64,000 bases of DNA from Chara braunii (Eukaryota; Streptophyta; Charophyceae; Charales; Characeae). Numbering within the stretch: position 1 is the stretch's first letter; the number at the start of each line of letters is the position of its first letter. Under the pieces are notes generated by a model, which saw only the letters and a list, made by a program, of their open reading frames with translations, was not told the origin of the DNA and ran no database searches. Of this stretch, positions 1-8,742 are shown in pieces. The translations under genes and the position numbers were made by a program. The DNA lies in the NCBI GenBank assembly GCA_003427395.1, contig BFEA01000101.1, positions 1,171,363 to 1,235,362 on the forward strand. Direction: 5' to 3'.

Positions 1-17
1 GGATAGGGGGAGTGGCA

Positions 18-20
<3 letters not shown>

Positions 21-69
<49 letters not shown>

Positions 70-84
70 GAGGAGGAGGAGGAG
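21..84. repeat. (AG)n / (GGA)n microsatellite
   Basis: A run of about 22 AG dinucleotides passes directly into GGA trinucleotides. From 85 to about 640 I see no supportable gene. That stretch holds only short open frames, and its second half is T/C-rich with a repeated segment reading CTATTTATTTCTTTGAGG at about 530 and 573. Confidence 0.95.
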
Positions 85-641
85 CTGGAGATGGGGAACC
101 TCACCAACGGGCTGTGTATTGCGCAAAGTTGCCCACCCAGTATGCAGGGCAAACCGAGTAAAACAGGGCGCAGGCCCAGGCCCCAACGACGCGGTCCAGA
201 TTGCAAATTTGCAGATGGGCCTGACACTGCTGACAGGGGAGAAACGCAAAGAAATAGGCCCGAAAGGGCATTCTGCTCTACCCAGATCTCCTAGGGGCAT
301 TTTGGCATACATCTCAACTTATTGGGGTATTTCGCAATTTATCCCTTAATTATGTTTTTCTTTTTGTTTGGGCACAATGCACAATGCCTGCGCTACCGAC
401 ATCCTATCCCACAAACTGGTTTCTATCCTATTTCTATCCGGTATAGCTGCTACCTATCCCACAAACTCGTTTTTATCTTATCCCGTTTCTATCCCGTATA
501 CTTTCAAAACCGGTATCTCTGCAGTTTTCCCTATTTATTTCTTTGAGGGCCGTTCGATATATATTTATTTTCCCTATTTATTTCTTTGAGGCCCAGTGCC
601 CAAGGCTACAAAAACAGTATCCACAAATTTTCATTTCATTT

Positions 642-643
642 TA

Positions 644-680
<37 letters not shown>

Positions 681-815
681 TACAAGAAACATCACATCGG
701 ACATAGGGGAGGTGCTGGTAAGAGCAGACACCCCCTCTACGGCCGCAGTTTGCGGATGGCTCCATTCCATTGGTGGGGAGCTGCACCTGCTGGAAACCGG
801 GTCCAGCGTCCCAGT
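642..815 (-). mobile_element. SINE-like repeat copy with (TAA)n tail
   Basis: Read on the minus strand, a block beginning TGGGACGCTGGACCCGGTTT at about 812 runs for about 130 bp and ends in a (TAA)n tail at 642-681. The same head motif occurs at 38610-38635 (minus, A-rich tail) and about 41419 (plus, A tail). A short second match, CCTTGGGCACTGGGCC, lies at about 590-606 and again at 41520. A conserved head plus a simple-sequence 3' tail suggests a non-autonomous retroelement. No Pol III boxes were located here, so the class is inferred. Confidence 0.4.
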
Positions 816-1475
816 ACATGTATAACAGGAAGCCAATGTTTACTGTGTCATTTCGACCAGGTTGTACGGAATCCACTTTCGTGCAGAGCGATACGTGGAT
901 ACTCATACAATCTTTTTGTCACTGAGTCTTGTGTATCATGATGAGAGACCCTGGATCAGCAATATAAACTGCAGCCAAACCGTGCTTGACCATGACATCG
1001 TGCTGATCCCTTTAGGGTTCCCCTTTCACGCAGAGCAATGCCGGAAGCCCTCATGCAATCTGTAAATGTCCATATATCCTAATAAGAATTTGTGGACCAG
1101 CAATGCTAAGGTGTAGTAGGTAGACCGTGCTTAAACCATGACGTGCGTAAAGCCATTCTGGGCTCCCCTTTCCTGCCATCTGTGGATGACCATGCTGCTC
1201 CAGAGCCTTGTGTGCCACGACAGTTCGGAGAGCCAGCATTTGACCAAAGTATCCTCCTGTCAGCACACCGTCACTGGTCTGGAAGCTGTGTGTGGGTGTG
1301 GAGCCTCGAAACTTGACTGTTTTGTAGATTGAGCCACCTCTTCCGTTCCTCGCTCCAGCAAGCTTATGAAGTCGGGCCTTGTGGTTGGCATCGTCTGCAG
1401 ATAGCACTTTTAGGTTACAGCCGCTCCATAGGGAGGAGGGTACGGGGGCACAGGAGGAGTGAGCAGCACGTCAGA
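816..1475. other. Unassigned region with degenerate internal repeats
   Basis: I could not recognise a gene here. A 118-codon minus-strand frame (1051-1407) contains an HGLSTVYLL-like string that is echoed in the neighbouring frame at about 930-1000 (HGLAAVYIADPG). This indicates an internal duplication of about 150 bp rather than a known protein. The frame matches no family I know and may be a fragment of an unidentified repeat. Confidence 0.3.
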
Positions 1476-1479
1476 TAGG

Positions 1480-1575
1480 CAATGGGGGGGGAAGGGGGAG
1501 GGGCCAGATGGGGGAGGAGAAGGGGGAGGGGAGGGGGGGAACCGGGGGGGGGGGGGGGGGGGAGGGGAGGGTGGG
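1480..1575. repeat. Purine-rich, poly-G tract
   Basis: About 95 bp of G-rich sequence, including an uninterrupted run of about 20 G at about 1542-1562. It is low complexity, and the Gly/Arg-rich open frame across it is an artefact of composition. Confidence 0.9.
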
Positions 1576-1938
1576 AAGGTGTAGTCGAGGTCAGTGCTCA
1601 GTCCGTAACAATCACGAAGGGCACCTCAAAGCAGTTGAAAGGCCTTCTGTCCCAGGATGATTCGGAGATCCTCCATCATCTCCATGGTTTGCACTGTATG
1701 TCCAGGGAGGTAGTCAGTTCTGAAAATGTGTTGTGTGGGTCCTGCCACAGCTGGCGATAGGTGAGCACAATGGTTTCTTTAGCCGCCTGCTCCTTTTCCT
1801 CGCGGCACGCCTGTTTCATTTCTTTCCATGCTTCATGCGTCCGGGCTCTGATTCCATCTTCTACCGCCTGCTGTGCTTGTTGCAGGCCAAATTGATGGTC
1901 TTTTCTTTCGAAGGCACACCTAGCCCGCCATGCAAGCA

Positions 1939-2235
1939 TTAGTATATGGAGGCGCATGTAGGAAAAGAGGTTGACTGCGTAGGAGGACCATTGGGCCAGA
2001 GCAGCAGGAGACCCAAATCCCAGGGGATGTGATTCCCTATGAGGGAGTGGAATGCTGCGTCCCACCATTGCCATATTTGGGTGACCATTGGGCATGCCAA
2101 CAGGCAATGCTCCAGTGTTGCTCGGGCCGGTGGCGTTGCTCTTCCACAATACGAGCAGATGGGTGATAGCAGCCCCTTCTGTTCTAGGTTTGTTCTGGAC
2201 ACCAACCAGTCGGGGGTGGGGAGACATCGGTGCAC
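1939..2235 (-). pseudogene. LINE A zinc-finger (zf-RVT type) segment
   Basis: The 98-codon fragment contains CSYCGRATPPARATLEHCL followed by LACP, a Cys-x2-Cys ... His-Cys arrangement. This is typical of the zinc-binding reverse transcriptase C-terminus of plant LINEs, which probably helps bind template RNA or target DNA. The coding track then moves to another frame near 2010 and continues to 1676 with a charged, helix-like tail (WRARCAFERKDHQ onward). LINE B carries the equivalent segment at about 60050-60130. Confidence 0.75.
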
Positions 2236-2241
2236 AATCTG

Positions 2242-2802
2242 CTACTGTAGAGATCCGAGGTTTGTTGGCATGACCTTAGAATACGTGGCCCACGATAGAT
2301 TGTGCATGAGCTGGGCATCTAACGGCGAGTCCCTTTCCCATCTGCGGGTCAGTATCTGGTCAAGGGGGATGTCCGGGCGCGAGGTTCGATAGGCCCCTTT
2401 AACAGTGTATTCCCAGAAATTCATAACTTCGTGTCCGGGCCACTCCCACTCGGCTGGGTCGAACGGTAGGTTTGCCACCGGTATTGACGGTTCATACACG
2501 TAGTATCCCTTATCATCGTCCCCCACCACCCTTACTTGCATAAGACCTCCCCAGTTCTCAGTCCCGTCCTGCTCTTCAGCCCTGGTAATTTTTGAGAATC
2601 TGGCGTCCAGGAGCTGGGGTTGAAACGCCTCCAAATAGGCCCGATCTTCCTCCCTCCTTTGAACTCTATATATTAGTCGGCGCCGGGCCCGGTCTTCAAA
2701 CTTGACCACCCAATCGTTTTGCAGGACGTCGGGTCCCTTTTTGAGGGCAAGGCGCCAGGCCAGTGGGATAGCCTCCCTCATCTTGCTAGCATTGACTTCC
2801 AC
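2242..2802 (-). pseudogene. LINE A linker region before zinc finger
   Basis: A 186-codon fragment continuing the LINE A polyprotein. It parallels the LINE C segment at 63622-63990: MREAIPLAW versus ITEALPIGW, VRVVGDDDKGYYVYEPSIPV versus the corresponding EEGDNRRTFLPEIAI stretch, and LPFDPAEWEW versus LPIDPLEWI. It ends in a region rich in Trp and Leu (NLSWATYSKVMPTN) that leads into the zinc-finger segment in the next frame. Confidence 0.75.
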
Positions 2803-2817
2803 CGACTTGCCATGCTT

Positions 2818-3504
2818 TCATCTGCACTGCAGCTGGTCGGTGGTAGCCCAGTCTTCTTTAATCGGGTCCCACAGGTCCCCAACTGTATAGACCCCTTTCT
2901 TTGCCCATGTGAGCCATGGCGAATTGGAGGAGAGGGAGAAGGGGCTGCCTGCATCATCGAGGATAAAGGGGTTGCCGAATAGCGGTTGCCTCCATACATT
3001 GTGCCATCTGTTCGGCGGCCGTTTCAGCTTCGGGCCTCTCTTCCTCCAGAGCTTGAGCATGTTGGGCCATAGCGGGTCAAGGGGGATATCCAGCCTGGTG
3101 GCCTGCGCCGGAGTACGAGGATGTGGCTGATGTGGAGGGGCGGGTATTGACCAGTGTGAATTAGTGAGCCATCTGAACGAATATACCCGGGTCGATGCCT
3201 CCGCCTGTAGGGCCAGATTAGCTATTTGCAAGCAGGCCAAGGGGGGCCAAGGGATATCGTTGCCTATGACGAGTCTGACCAGAATCTTGAAAATCAAGGC
3301 TTCGCTTTCCCTTTCCGGGTCCAATATCCCAACCCCCCCTACGACTCTTGGTTGGGTGAGGATGTCCCAGCTGACTCTGCTCATACAGCTATGAGAGTCC
3401 GCACTATTTTTCCAAAGGTAGGTCGTTAGTGCCCTTTTCAATCTTGCGTATTGTGTAGGTTTGAGCGCCCATACTGCCAGCTTATACCAGATGACCGCCA
3501 ACAC
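2818..3504 (-). pseudogene. LINE A post-RT region
   Basis: A 228-codon fragment matches the post-RT part of LINE C. Shared strings include GGVGILDPE (LINE C GGLGILDPL), RQPLFGNPF (RQPLFGNLW) and YTVGDLWD (TRVGDLWD). A TGA at about 3531 interrupts the frame just upstream, where the relatives have Arg in LVGxALVINN. Its end reads KEDW, and this preserves the Trp that has become a stop in LINE C. In LINEs this region lies between the palm/thumb and the C-terminal zinc finger and takes part in target-primed reverse transcription. This copy cannot be active. Confidence 0.8.
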
Positions 3505-3560
3505 AGCATTATTGATTACCAGCGCTCAGCCCACCAGGGATGTGGGGCCACAAGGTCTCT

Positions 3561-4181
3561 AGATGAAGTCAACTACCGGAGCCCGTCCCCTGTGAAAAAG
3601 AACATATGAGAAAAATGTTATAAAAGAAGACTAAAAGTAGCAAAAAATTGCACTATGACAAAAATAAAGATAAGCTAAGCTATAACAATGGTACACCCTA
3701 CAGCCAAAAAAACGCGGAAGCAACAATAAACCCTATGAAAAAGTAGGACTCAAAGGCCCAAACGAGATGTCGCCAGTATAGCCGTCAATTGATACTAGCT
3801 GAGGGCACATTTATTTATCTATGTGACAACCGACTGAGCTCTCTTCCCCTTTATGGCCTGATTTTTTTCCCTTTCTTTTCGTTTTTTACATGGCCGGGCC
3901 CAAGTCCCACATACACCGTTGAGCGAGTTCAACGTTGAACTAGCTCAACGTGTGTCACAGACTCACAGTGACCCCAAGCGACGTCTGATATGCATGATAG
4001 GGAGCTGCACATCCAGCGGTTGTTCTTAGGTGTATAAAATACAAAGACTTTCGTTTTTTATTTTTGGTTCAAGAAAGGTGCTGAAAAATCCCTCCGCCCG
4101 AATACAACGCCCCCTACCCTGGCCATCTTCCGTTGAACTACATACCCCACATGGAGCGGAGTATGGGTTCAACGGTGCTTG
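3561..4181. other. Unassigned AT-rich spacer
   Basis: No gene is supportable here. The region is A-rich between 3600 and 3760 and includes a 34-bp near-perfect palindrome at 3917-3950. Confidence 0.5.
3917..3950. repeat. 34-bp palindrome
   Basis: CGTTGAGC is followed by GAG, then the self-complementary TTCAACGTTGAA, then CTA and GCTCAACG. Only one base pair is mismatched across the full length. Its function is unknown. Confidence 0.8.
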
Positions 4182-4935
4182 TGTTATGATCCTGGGATTC
4201 TTGGCCAATTTCGAAGTACACATTCATCAGATAATACAATGCCATCCAATTGAACACTGAAGTGAATGAACTTGAGAGGAGAGAGAGGGTAAGAAGAAGA
4301 AGAAGAAGAGGAAGAAAAAGAAGAAAAAAAAGAAGAAGGAGAAGAAGAAGAAAGAAACAAAGAAGAAGAAGAAGATGTACACTAGCATAGATAAATGATG
4401 AAGCTCTTCTTCTTCGCCAAACACCCTCCTCCGCCTTTACTCCTCCTCTCTTATTCACACAAGAAATACTAGTACAATGTTGAATGGCTGAATCAGAATC
4501 AATGTTCGAATCCCTCTTCTACTGCAGGTATCACTTGAGGTCCACCATAGCCATGGCCGCTTCCCTCACCCTTCACTCTCATAGGCCAAGGCTATGGCGG
4601 ACTACTAGGCCTTGCCCTGATGCCCAAAGAACAACCCGAAGCAGCTATGGCTGCTCTTGCTCAGGCCGCCATGCATGACTCTGCCCCGAAGCTTCTTGGT
4701 GTAGCTCTTCCCCAACTGGGGTCTTCCTGCTGCAGCGCCCACCAAGGTGATGAAGATGGCTGCCACCATAGCCAGGTAAGTACCTCTGGCGCTCCCCCTT
4801 CCTCCTGTTGTTCTTCCTCCTCCGTGTCCTTGCTCGTTCCCCAGCAGTGTTGCTCTTGCTAGCGCTCCAACCAGTGTGTCCACTGTGTTGCCAAACTTGC
4901 ACATCGACAATGAGGCTGGGCTCTTCGCACGGCCT
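4182..4935 (-). mobile_element. LTR fragment of the Gypsy-3 family (minus orientation)
   Basis: Read on the minus strand, this matches the 3' half of the LTRs at 44039-45410 and 58390-59828. Its end reads TGTTATGATCC on the plus strand (the LTR end ..GATCGTAACA in reverse). It has the TTC/GAA microsatellite in the same place (4290-4376), the GGTGGACC..CATAGCCATGGCC block, and the segment around GAGGCTGGGCTCTTCGC. Homology stops near 4935, so the LTR's 5' part is missing. No internal gypsy sequence adjoins it. Confidence 0.8.
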
Positions 4936-5900
4936 GGAGATTAGATTTGCGACGCTCTATTTTTTTTTTGTTTTTTTTCCACCCTTCTTCTTCCATTTTT
5001 CCTTCTTTTCTTGTTCTTTTTTTTTCTTTTACTTTGTCCCCCCCCCCCCTCTCGTTTTGCTGTGGAAGGGGCAGCTCGTTTTTCAAACGAGCAGCCTCTC
5101 CTTCCTCAAAGTCATTTCACAGTGTTGAACTAGAGTCTAGCCTAGCAGGGTCCTCTTTTCCCCTTGCCCCGCGCACCCGTACTCGAACGCCCTCCGTGCC
5201 AGGTACAAGCGACGTTTTGCAGCCTGTTCACAAAGTGAACAGGTGCGGGGTACACTGTTGGAGTCTTACCTGTTGGTCGCTGCGTTGTCCACCGTAGCAC
5301 ATCCATTCACGGCCAGGTAAGCTCTCTCTCTCTTTCTTTTACCTGTGCAGAGAATCCCCCGTAACGCAAGTATAAGGTCTTAAGCCCACGCCCGAAAGTA
5401 GCCAGATCCATCCATTTTTGCTTATCCTATTGATGGCAACAGCAGCCCGTCCGCTAAAACGAACAGGCGCTTTCATAAATTCACAAACAACAAAAAAAGA
5501 AAAAGAAATCTAGAAGAAAATCTAAGAAAAATTTAAAAGAAGAAAATTTATAACAAATCTAAGAAGAAAATCAAAGAAAAAAAACAAAAGAAAACTCACC
5601 TGGAATAGGAAGAGACAGGCTGCCCGAAAAACGGGCGCCTGCTGTTGCTTATGGAGACTCTTAAGTCTCGTTCAGTTCTCTATGCACCACCTCGCGCTTT
5701 ACTTTAACTTATTCCTAACTGTTGTTGGCTATGCCAACGGCCACATCAGTGGTCACATCGTGAACACCCCCCCACGATCTATTGAAATACAGACCCGAGT
5801 TCGACCCGACTGGGATCGAAAAGAAAAATTTAGACCATCTCTCGATTTAAGCGTGCCATCCTTGAAAGCGCAGGGTCATGCTAACCTCCGTGCGCAGCTG
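4936..5900. other. Low-complexity spacer
   Basis: No gene is recognised. There are T-rich and oligo-C tracts at 4960-5052 and an A-rich stretch at 5488-5595. A 106-codon frame beginning at 5682 has no recognisable features. Confidence 0.5.
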
Positions 5901-5902
5901 AT

Positions 5903-6310
5903 TTCAACCGTGCGATCTAGTCGATCGCGCAGCAGAAATCGGTCGCGCCGGCCCAACTGCCTGCTCCAAAAGGAGCCAGCCCGAAGTCGTGCACAAATTT
6001 GATCCTCGCATCTGCGGGTTGACAGTCTAGTGTGTTTACCTACTGGGTTGGCTCCTACTACGGCTGTAGTAGGAGCAGCCCTACAATATGTGTGTCATCC
6101 TTGCATAGGGGCCATGCAGATCCGCGCGGCTGATTTCACCCGCACGATCTTATCGATCGCTCGGCCGAAATCGGCCGCGCCGATTGCCTCGCCACAAAGG
6201 CCAGCTCCAAAAGGAGCTAGCTTAGTGGTCTTTGTCGGATTCGATCCCAGCGTCTGCTGGGTAGAAGTTCGATACAAGTACCTACTGGGCTAGCTCCTAT
6301 TACGGGAGCT
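5903..6310 (-). mobile_element. Tandem pair of tRNA-like (SINE-type) repeats
   Basis: Two diverged copies of a repeat of about 200 bp lie in direct orientation (about 5903-6080 and 6123-6310). Both contain GCTGATTTCA, a GATCG-rich stretch, CTCCAAAAGGAG and CTACTGGG. On the minus strand, the second copy has a Pol III A-box match (TAGCCCAGTAGG) and, about 30 nt further, a B-box match (GGATCGAATCC). The first copy has weaker versions, plus an anticodon-loop-like CTGTCAA that would correspond to Asp(GTC). The perfect 9-bp stem GGAGCTAGC/GCTAGCTCC (about 6210 and 6290) encloses the second copy. It is more likely a tRNA-derived SINE or tRNA pseudogene than a working tRNA. Confidence 0.55.
6051..6076. 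repeat. 11-bp stem hairpin
   Basis: GCTCCTACTAC and GTAGTAGGAGC are perfectly complementary around a GGCT loop. They lie at the edge of the first tRNA-like repeat. Confidence 0.85.
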
Positions 6311-6796
6311 AAACCCGCAACTCTTCTATTTGAAGGGCTTCCCTCCCTCTCCCCCCCAAATAGGATCTTCTACTACAGCTAAGGCAGGCTTAGCCTGCCG
6401 TATCTCGCTAAATAGTTGCGCCACTATCTTTTCGGCAGGCGGCCCGGCTCGGCGGCCTGTGGCCAGCCGTTATTACGGCATCAGGCCCAAGTATGGAGTA
6501 ACCCCTGTGGTCTAAAAAAAATACTCTATTTCCTCGGCGCTGTGGCCCAACACATGCGCAACCACCCCTTTTTAACCTACCTTGGCCCTGAATAGAGCGG
6601 CTTGGCAGCTGCGCGGCAGTCTTTTAGGTAGAATAGCCTAGTTTCAGTTTTTCCATGACCACGTACCCCTGTGGCCCTATCGGGAACTGTGGACGACAGG
6701 TCGTACCGCCTACTCCCGCTGTTTCAATCGGACGTTAATGACGTCATACGTCAATGACGTCAGGTTCTCAAAAATTTAAGTCTCTCAGTCATAGGG
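6311..6796. other. Unassigned spacer with paired TGACGTCA palindromes
   Basis: No gene is recognised. The 8-bp palindrome TGACGTCA, the classic bZIP-type core, occurs twice 16 bp apart at 6739-6746 and 6755-6762. With no nearby promoter or gene the sites may be chance. Confidence 0.4.
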
Positions 6797-6829
<33 letters not shown>

Positions 6830-6836
6830 TCGACCC

Positions 6837-6869
<33 letters not shown>

Positions 6870-6934
6870 GGAGAGAGACTCGGTGAAATAGACATGTCTG
6901 TGAAGATGCGGACTACTTGCACCTGGACAGAAAG
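6797..6934 (+). rRNA. Plastid-type 23S rRNA fragment (nuclear plastid insertion)
   Basis: The segment starts CCTAAGGTAGCGAAATTCCT and continues with near-complete agreement to the universally conserved domain IV/V region of bacterial-type 23S rRNA. The stretches ATCTGGGCGCTGTCTCGG and AATAGACATGTCTGTGAAG are diagnostic of the chloroplast form. About 138 bp are present. Homology begins abruptly at 6797 and ends at ..GACAGAAAG, where the plastid gene would continue ACCC. It is far too short to work and is embedded in nuclear repeats, so it is best read as a plastid-to-nucleus transfer remnant. The exact donor was not determined. Confidence 0.85.
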
Positions 6935-7097
6935 GTCTAAATAAACTTTGGCAACGTCAACCTCATCAAGTCTTCCAATCCAAAAAAAGGGGTGGGCAAT
7001 GTCCGACACGAATTTCTCAATTCAACAAAAAGATCGGACAACGTCCGATTCTGAAAAACTCGAGCAGAAACCCTCACAGGAGTTCTGTCCTGACACC

Positions 7098-7346
7098 GGG
7101 TACCACCAGATTGAACTACAGTCATTGGACTAGCACAAGACAGCCTTTAGGACTCGATATGGACACCACGAGTTCATAGTGATGCCATTTGGATTGACTA
7201 ATGCCCCTCCAACATTCCAAAGATGCATGAATGATTTGTTAAGAGATTGGTTGGACAAATTTATTGTTGTTTATTTAGATGATATTCTAATTTTTAGCAA
7301 GAGTCTGGAAGACTCATCTGCGTCAGATCTTAACTACGTTGCGTGA
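7098..7346 (+). pseudogene. Gypsy-1 reverse transcriptase core
   Basis: The translation contains GYHQI, a TAG at 7131-7133, then [20 protein letters not shown] and the catalytic box [11 protein letters not shown] (YLDD codons from 7272). These are hallmark Ty3/gypsy RT motifs. Frame is kept across the TAG, so the stop is a base substitution. The coding track then breaks near 7320-7345, where the frame changes before the connection domain. Confidence 0.85.
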
Positions 7347-7771
7347 GTCTAACTTCAAGATCAAACCGAAGAAGTGTGAGTGGGTTAAACGCCAAGTCCT
7401 GTATTTTGGGACACGTGGTAGATGGAAATGGAGTTAGACCGGAGGACGCCAAGATTGCAGCAATTCGTGACTGGTCAACCCCGCACACGCTGATTGAGTT
7501 GCAATCGTTCTTAGGATTGACCAACTACTATCGGAAATCCGTTTGGAACTTCACTTTCATTACTGTTCCCTTGCGCAACCTGTTGCGGAAGGAAATCGTT
7601 TGGAATTGGGACAAGGACTGTACATCAGCCTTCAAGAAGTTGAAGAAGTCCTTCATTGAGTACCCGGTCCTCAAAATAGCAGATCCATCCTTACCATTCG
7701 TTGCAACTACTGATGCTAGCCAGTATGGCATTGGCGTTGTTCTCCAACAGAATGATGGATATGTCTTGTAG
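7343..7771 (+). pseudogene. Gypsy-1 RT connection and RNase H start
   Basis: In this 142-codon fragment, RPEDAKIAAIRDWSTP and LQSFLGLTNYYRK are the standard gypsy connection motif. They are followed by LRKEIVWNWDKDCTSAF and by ATTDASQYGIGVVLQQ, the RNase H TDAS motif with its first catalytic Asp. The fragment ends at a frame change near 7770. RNase H continues in another frame as STYERELFAFQQAFNHCRYYL and NHETLRWLKT up to about 7919. Confidence 0.85.
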
Positions 7772-7785
7772 GCTCCCTAGTGATA

Positions 7786-8315
7786 AGGTAGCAACCTCGA
7801 CTTATGAGCGTGAGCTCTTCGCCTTTCAACAAGCATTTAACCATTGTCGGTATTACCTTCTAGAGCGACACTTGAAGGTATGTTCAAATCATGAGACTTT
7901 GCGTTGGTTGAAGACCTAGGCCCGGATAACTCCTAGGTTGACTAGGTGGGCTGGGGAAATTGATCAGTTTGATTTTGAGTTGAAACCAGTCAAGGGTAAG
8001 TACAACGTCGTCGCTGATGGATTGAGTACACGTGCAAATTTCTTTAGTGCAATTGTGACTTACATAGATGCTGGCGCAGATCCGCAACAAAAGATTAAGG
8101 GTTTATATGTTGATGACCCCATGTATAGTACGTTGATAAAGAAGGTGCAGACCACACCTCAAGAAGTGCCTGATTTCAAAATGGCCGATGGATTGCTGTT
8201 TGAGAAGAGTGATGTGTATGATAGTCTTTGCATACCGTGTAGTGAAGACATACGCAGTCTGATCCTAGGGGAATGCCACGATATTGAAGGTCACTTTGGT
8301 TGGCAGAAGACCTAT
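7786..8315 (+). pseudogene. Gypsy-1 RNase H end and integrase N-terminus
   Basis: After RNase H, the frame carries a TAG at 7917-7919 (RWLKT then stop then ARITPRLTRW). It then runs through the conserved FDFELKPVKGKYNVVADGLS to the integrase zinc finger with its two His (CHDIEGHFGW). The last intact codons are AAG ACC TAT, ending at 8315, where the large TIR element begins. The reading frame resumes with GCT at 27501. Confidence 0.85.
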
Positions 8316-8340
8316 AACGGTGTTTTCGTTAAAAGTGAAA
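8312..8340 (+). repeat. Left TIR with CTAT target duplication
   Basis: CTAT at 8312-8315 is followed by the 19-bp perfect TIR and GTGAAA. The next 12 bp pair with the other end allowing one indel (GAAATTGTTTT against GAAATGTTTT). Confidence 0.9.
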
Positions 8341-8469
8341 TTGTTTTCATGTTCACTTTTTATTTTAATTGTAAAATGACACAGAGAACTGAGGGAAAAA
8401 TAAGCAAACAAGGAGAAAATAATGGTTATACATGAAAGTTGTTGAAGGAAATAAAACACAAATTTTCAC

Positions 8470-8700
8470 CTCGAATGCTCACATGTACAAGTTGTAAACA
8501 TGTCACTCAGGGAATATCAATCCAGTCTCACTCTGGGAATGTCAATCCACTCTGTAAACATGTCACTCAGTAAAACACGCCAACCCCTCATCAATAACTG
8601 ATGAGAAGTTGTAGGAAATGTCATTATACAACATATTTTCAAAATTGCCTACAATACACATTTTCACCGGGAATGTTCAGACTCAGTAAACATGTCAACC
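8470..8700. repeat. Subterminal repeats of the TIR element
   Basis: TGTAAACATGTCACTCAG occurs at about 8493 and 8548, with a partial third copy near 8685. (T)CTGGGAAT(G)TCAATCCA-type strings occur between them. Subterminal repeats next to TIRs often serve as transposase binding sites, but that role is inferred here. Confidence 0.6.
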
Positions 8701-8742
8701 TCATTTTTTCAAACCTAGAACCTGAAATTCTCATTGACTTTC

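Larger units (their letters stand above)
1676..3560 (-). mobile_element. LINE A, 5'-truncated non-LTR retrotransposon
   Basis: This is a minus-strand relic of the same LINE type as LINE C at the window's right end. Homology begins near 3560, at the segment after the reverse transcriptase catalytic core (ALVINNAVLAVIWYK here, ALVINNVVLATLWYK in LINE C). It continues through the post-RT region and the C-terminal zinc-finger segment to about 1676. The endonuclease and catalytic RT are absent, which fits 5' truncation at integration. Frames change at about 2810 and about 2010. No clear poly-A tail is visible downstream of 1676, only the G-rich tract at 1480-1575. Confidence 0.85.
7095..8315 (+). 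mobile_element. Gypsy-1, left part (RT to integrase zinc finger)
   Basis: This is the 5' portion of a Ty3/gypsy pol gene that resumes at 27497. In order it carries an RT core, the RT/RNase H connection, RNase H, and the first half of the integrase HHCC zinc finger (CHDIEGHFGWQKT). Homology starts abruptly at GYHQI (7098). The fingers half of RT, protease, gag and the 5' LTR are missing, and rRNA and unassigned DNA lie upstream. The element is therefore 5'-truncated, independently of the large insertion that splits it. Confidence 0.9.

Noticed and set aside
4605-5297. Overlapping 75-116-codon frames at 4.6-5.3 kb
   Set aside because: They cover the reversed LTR fragment and adjacent T/C-rich DNA. 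No frame is conserved between LTR copies.
6739-6762. Paired TGACGTCA sites as a functional bZIP-responsive promoter
   Set aside because: No gene or transcript start lies nearby, so they are recorded only as part of the spacer.
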